Assembly: GCF_012927355.1 (NCBI RefSeq)
Contig: NZ_JABBGK010000001.1
Location: 434,001-498,000 of the forward strand
Reading direction: 5' to 3'
Length of the DNA stretch: 64,000 nucleotides
Source of the DNA: Rhizobium terricola
Lineage (GTDB): Bacteria; Pseudomonadota; Alphaproteobacteria; Rhizobiales; Rhizobiaceae
Shown: positions 61,532-64,000 of the stretch, one piece after another
Layout: every line of letters starts with the position of its first letter
How positions within the stretch are numbered: the stretch's first letter is position 1
Notes under the pieces: generated by a model
Seen by the model: only the letters and a program-made list of their open reading frames with translations
What the model was told of the DNA's origin: nothing
Database searches by the model: none
Made by a program: the position numbers and the translations under genes

Positions 61532-62323
61532 TCAGTAGGAGCGGGTGAAGCCTCCGTCATGCATGATGTTGAGGCCCGTCATGTGGTCGGAAAAGGCGGA
61601 AAGCAGCCCCTCGACCGCGACGGCAACCTCGGAGGGTTCGCCGTACTTGCCGAGCGGCACGTTGGCGGTCTCCTCGGCGAGGCGCTGCTCGTAGGAGATG
61701 CCGGCTGCCGCGGCGCGTTTCTCGATCCCCTCGCGGTACCAGGGGGAGAGCGTTCCGCCGAGCGACAGCGTGTTGACATGGATGCCGCGGGCGCCGAGCG
61801 CGAAGGCGAGGGTCTTTGCTTCGCCGACCCAGGCGCAGCGCAGGACGTTCGACGTCGCGTAGTGGCCGAGCACCTGGGCCGACGAAATGCCGGAAATGAT
61901 GACGATCTTGGCACGCCGGCCGGCCTCGGGGTCCGGTCTCATGCGGGCGACGGCCGTCTTCAGAAGTTCGAGCGGGCCGATGAAGCAGTCCTGGAAAAGC
62001 GTCCGCCAGGCGGCACTCTCAGGCAAGGCATCGTTGGTGCTGTGGGCCTGCGGCGGCATCAGCACGAGGCCGTCCAGGACGATGCCCTGCGCGTCCAGCG
62101 CTCCGCCGAACCGGGCGATCGAGCTTTCGTCCGTCATGTCGACCGCGAGCGGGATGTGCCGGGGGTGATGGTTTGCGAGTTCCCGGGCGAGGGCGTCCAG
62201 CCGCTCCTGGTTCCGCGCGGCGAGGATCAGTCGCTGTCCGCCCGCCGCCAGCCGCCTGCAGACCGCTCGGCCGATGCCCCCTGTCGCGCCGGTGATCAAG
62301 ATCGTCTTCACGTCACCTGTCAT
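61532..62323 (-). CDS. SDR-family protein with substituted catalytic lysine
   Basis: A 263-residue short-chain dehydrogenase-like protein. Cofactor motif TGATGGIG (about residues 11-18) and LAARN are intact; the catalytic Ser is in IISGISSAQ and Tyr in GHYATSN, but the fourth residue after Tyr is Asn where nearly all SDRs have Lys. The family C-terminus (GGTLSPWYREG, GLNIMHDGGF) is otherwise complete. Function unknown; possibly atypical or non-catalytic. Confidence 0.85.
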   Translation of the reverse strand: MTGDVKTILITGATGGIGRAVCRRLAAGGQRLILAARNQERLDALARELANHHPRHIPLAVDMTDESSIARFGGALDAQGIVLDGLVLMPPQAHSTNDALPESAAWRTLFQDCFIGPLELLKTAVARMRPDPEAGRRAKIVIISGISSAQVLGHYATSNVLRCAWVGEAKTLAFALGARGIHVNTLSLGGTLSPWYREGIEKRAAAAGISYEQRLAEETANVPLGKYGEPSEVAVAVEGLLSAFSDHMTGLNIMHDGGFTRSY

Positions 62324-62582
62324 TGGCCGTCCCTCGCTTTCGGGTCCGAATGCGCGACTATACGCCTTGCGGCGGCCTCTGCGAAGGCGTGTCGTGGCTG
62401 CCTGCGGGGGGTGTCTGTCGGCTTTGCGCGTTCGTTGGCCGTCGTGCTCCAGCGCCTGAAGCCCACTTCGCCGGCCTCCCGCGCCGTGATCTTGTCACGG
62501 TGGCAATTCTGATCTTGCTGTTGTTGTATGTGTGTATAATTTCTCCCTCATTGATCTATCTCTTTTGAAGGCGCTCACACGT

Positions 62583-63530
62583 ATGGCGGCACCCAAGACC
62601 GGAACCGGCATTGGCCTTGCCATCGTCTGCCTCGCCATTCTCGGCATCATGCCGGTCCTGTCGAACAGCCGGCCGGCGGATTTCTCTGCCCTCGGTTTCG
62701 CCTTCTGGCTCTCTGTCTGGGAGACCGTCTTTGCCATTCCCCTCGTCGCGCATGAAAGGCGAAACGGGACATCGCGGCTGCTTTCGGTCGAGGCCGGCAC
62801 GGCGTCCCGACGCCGGGCGCTGGCCGTGGTGGTGGTCACCGGGGCGATGTTCGGGCTCTCGACCTTCCTCTACGTCTTCGGCATCGAAAGGGCGGGTGCG
62901 GTCAGTGCGGCGATTGCCATGCAGGCCTACCCGGTCTTTGCCATCCTGTGGGAAAGCCTCTTCCTCAAGCGGCGAAAGTCCATGGTCGAGCTGTTGCTTA
63001 CGGCTGTCCTGATGGTCGCACTCTATTATCTGGGGACAGGCGGCACCTGGCGGATCGACGGTTTCTCTCCGTGGTTTCTGCTTGCACTCGGCGTCCCGTT
63101 CCTGTGGAGCGTCGCCCACGTGATCATCCGGGAAGAGCTGGGCCGCACGCCCGTGACGCCGGCCGAGGTAACGCTGCTGCGCGTCGCCGTCTCGACCGTC
63201 TTCCTCGGCGGCGTAGTCGCAATCGTCGACCCGCAGCAGTTTGCCGCCGGTCTCGTGCGCGGCGATTTTCTGCTCTTCGGTATGGCGATGGGGCTCGTCT
63301 ATTACCTTGAGCTGATCGTCTGGTTCTACGCCATCCGCCATATCGACGTGTCGCTCGCAAGCTCGATCACGACGCCCTGGCCGGCGTTGACCATGGTCCT
63401 GTCGGCGATCTTCCTCGGCGACAGGGTCGAACCCTATCAGATCGCCGCCTTCATTCTGATCGCCGGATGTATCTATGGGTTGATGATTGCCGGATTGCGG
63501 AAATCGAGCATGGGGAAGCTGCCGGCCTAG
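62583..63530 (+). CDS. EamA/DMT-superfamily transporter
   Basis: A 315-residue inner-membrane protein with ten hydrophobic helices in two EamA halves (first half RAGAVSAAIAMQAYPVFAILWESLFLKRR, second half IDVSLASSITTPWPALTMVLSAIFLGDRVEPYQIAAFILI, both quoted in outline). Such proteins export metabolites or amino acids; substrate not predictable. ATG 62583 is chosen since upstream GTG 62532 adds residues without family likeness and no strong ribosome binding site is seen before either. Confidence 0.82.
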   Translation: MAAPKTGTGIGLAIVCLAILGIMPVLSNSRPADFSALGFAFWLSVWETVFAIPLVAHERRNGTSRLLSVEAGTASRRRALAVVVVTGAMFGLSTFLYVFGIERAGAVSAAIAMQAYPVFAILWESLFLKRRKSMVELLLTAVLMVALYYLGTGGTWRIDGFSPWFLLALGVPFLWSVAHVIIREELGRTPVTPAEVTLLRVAVSTVFLGGVVAIVDPQQFAAGLVRGDFLLFGMAMGLVYYLELIVWFYAIRHIDVSLASSITTPWPALTMVLSAIFLGDRVEPYQIAAFILIAGCIYGLMIAGLRKSSMGKLPA

Positions 63531-63623
63531 CCTGGCGTACCCGACCGGGCCCGGACGGCCTTGCCAAACTTACGCGGCCTGTTGAAGGTGCCGCTTCCCA
63601 TTCATCGATTGCCGAGTCCTGCG

Positions 63624-64000
63624 ATGTTCAAAGACCTTTCCGCTCAAAGCCTTTTCATGGGCGTGCTCACCGCCTTCGTCGGCTTCGCCAGTTCCTTCGC
63701 CGTCGTGCTGCAAGGCTTGAAGGGGGTCGGGGCGACCGATTATGAGGCAGCCTCGGGCCTTATGGCGCTGTCGGTGTCGATGGGGCTGTGTGCCATCGTG
63801 CTGAGTGCCTGGACGAAATTGCCGGTGTCGATCGCCTGGTCGACGCCCGGCGCGGCGCTGCTGGCGACGGCCGGCACGGTGGAGGGCGGCTTTGCCGCGG
63901 CCGTCGGCGCCTTTCTCGTCTGCGCCGTGCTGATCGTGATCGCCGGTCTCTTCAAGCCGCTCGGTAGGGCGGTCGCGGCCATCCCGGCGCCGCTCGCCAA
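63624..64000 (+). CDS. BenE-family benzoate/H+ symporter, cut by window end
   Basis: The frame starts at ATG 63624 and stays open to the last base (125 full codons). The translation begins MFKDLSAQSLFMGVLTAFVG and continues with FASSFAVVLQGLKGVGA, SGLMALSVSMGLCAIVLSAW and VSIAWSTPGAALLATAG, the characteristic start of BenE transporters (aromatic acid/H+ symport). The remaining ~270 residues lie outside the window. 93 bases after the EamA gene, same strand. Confidence 0.85.
   Translation, partial: MFKDLSAQSLFMGVLTAFVGFASSFAVVLQGLKGVGATDYEAASGLMALSVSMGLCAIVLSAWTKLPVSIAWSTPGAALLATAGTVEGGFAAAVGAFLVCAVLIVIAGLFKPLGRAVAAIPAPLA

Noticed and set aside
1..64000. Mobile elements, prophage, CRISPR arrays
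   Set aside because: No transposase, integrase, phage structural gene, terminal inverted repeats, or regularly spaced direct repeats were found.

Overview
The window reads as a chromosomal segment of a member of the Rhizobiaceae (Alphaproteobacteria). It is uniformly GC-rich, and several genes are hallmarks of that family: a fused trpE(G) preceded by a trpL leader ending in Trp-Trp-Trp-Ala-Arg, a choXWV choline transporter, a NolR-like ArsR repressor, a haem receptor behind two RirA-type iron boxes, and an adenine deaminase of the Ade type. The genus cannot be fixed from sequence alone. There is no rRNA, tRNA, insertion sequence, prophage or CRISPR array that I can see.

Layout. 0-8 kb: alpha-glucosidase, an ion channel followed by a DUF4160/DUF2442 pair, DUF485-ActP acetate symporter, a RelE/ParE-like toxin-antitoxin pair, adenine deaminase. 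8-16 kb: a 1081-residue beta-helix-like membrane protein behind a perfect inverted repeat, an orphan branched-chain amino acid binding protein, an omega-amino acid:pyruvate aminotransferase, a Tat-exported PhoX-family phosphatase. 16-21 kb: nolR, a HugZ-type haem-related protein and choVWX, all on the minus strand, then a cytochrome c behind an FNR/FixK-type box.

21.5-29.1 kb holds the most interesting unit: six plus-strand genes, tightly packed after the second, encoding a coiled-coil protein, an SPFH/prohibitin membrane protein, a protein of unknown family, an AAA ATPase, another unknown and a DUF2333 membrane protein. This looks like one membrane-scaffold plus ATPase machine with no assigned function.

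29-41 kb: a LuxR-type solo regulator with a single-PAS protein, an Lrp regulator, a UPF0114 membrane protein, a DUF2235 hydrolase with a LecA-like C-terminal domain broken by an apparent 1-nt frameshift, formate-tetrahydrofolate ligase, the haem receptor, an extensin-like protein, a chemoreceptor. 41-49 kb: trpL-trpE(G), an FMO/hydrolase/SDR operon divergent from a TetR repressor with a clear twin operator, a CDF metal exporter and QueF. 49-64 kb: a CHASE4-GGDEF-EAL protein, HupE/UreJ, a lipoprotein, SelO, a small secreted protein, a polysaccharide trio (TupA-like ATP-grasp, flippase, GumK-like transferase), a lysine-6-dehydrogenase-like enzyme divergent from an Lrp regulator, a ClpP paralogue, an SDR lacking the usual lysine, an EamA transporter, and the start of a BenE transporter cut by the window edge.
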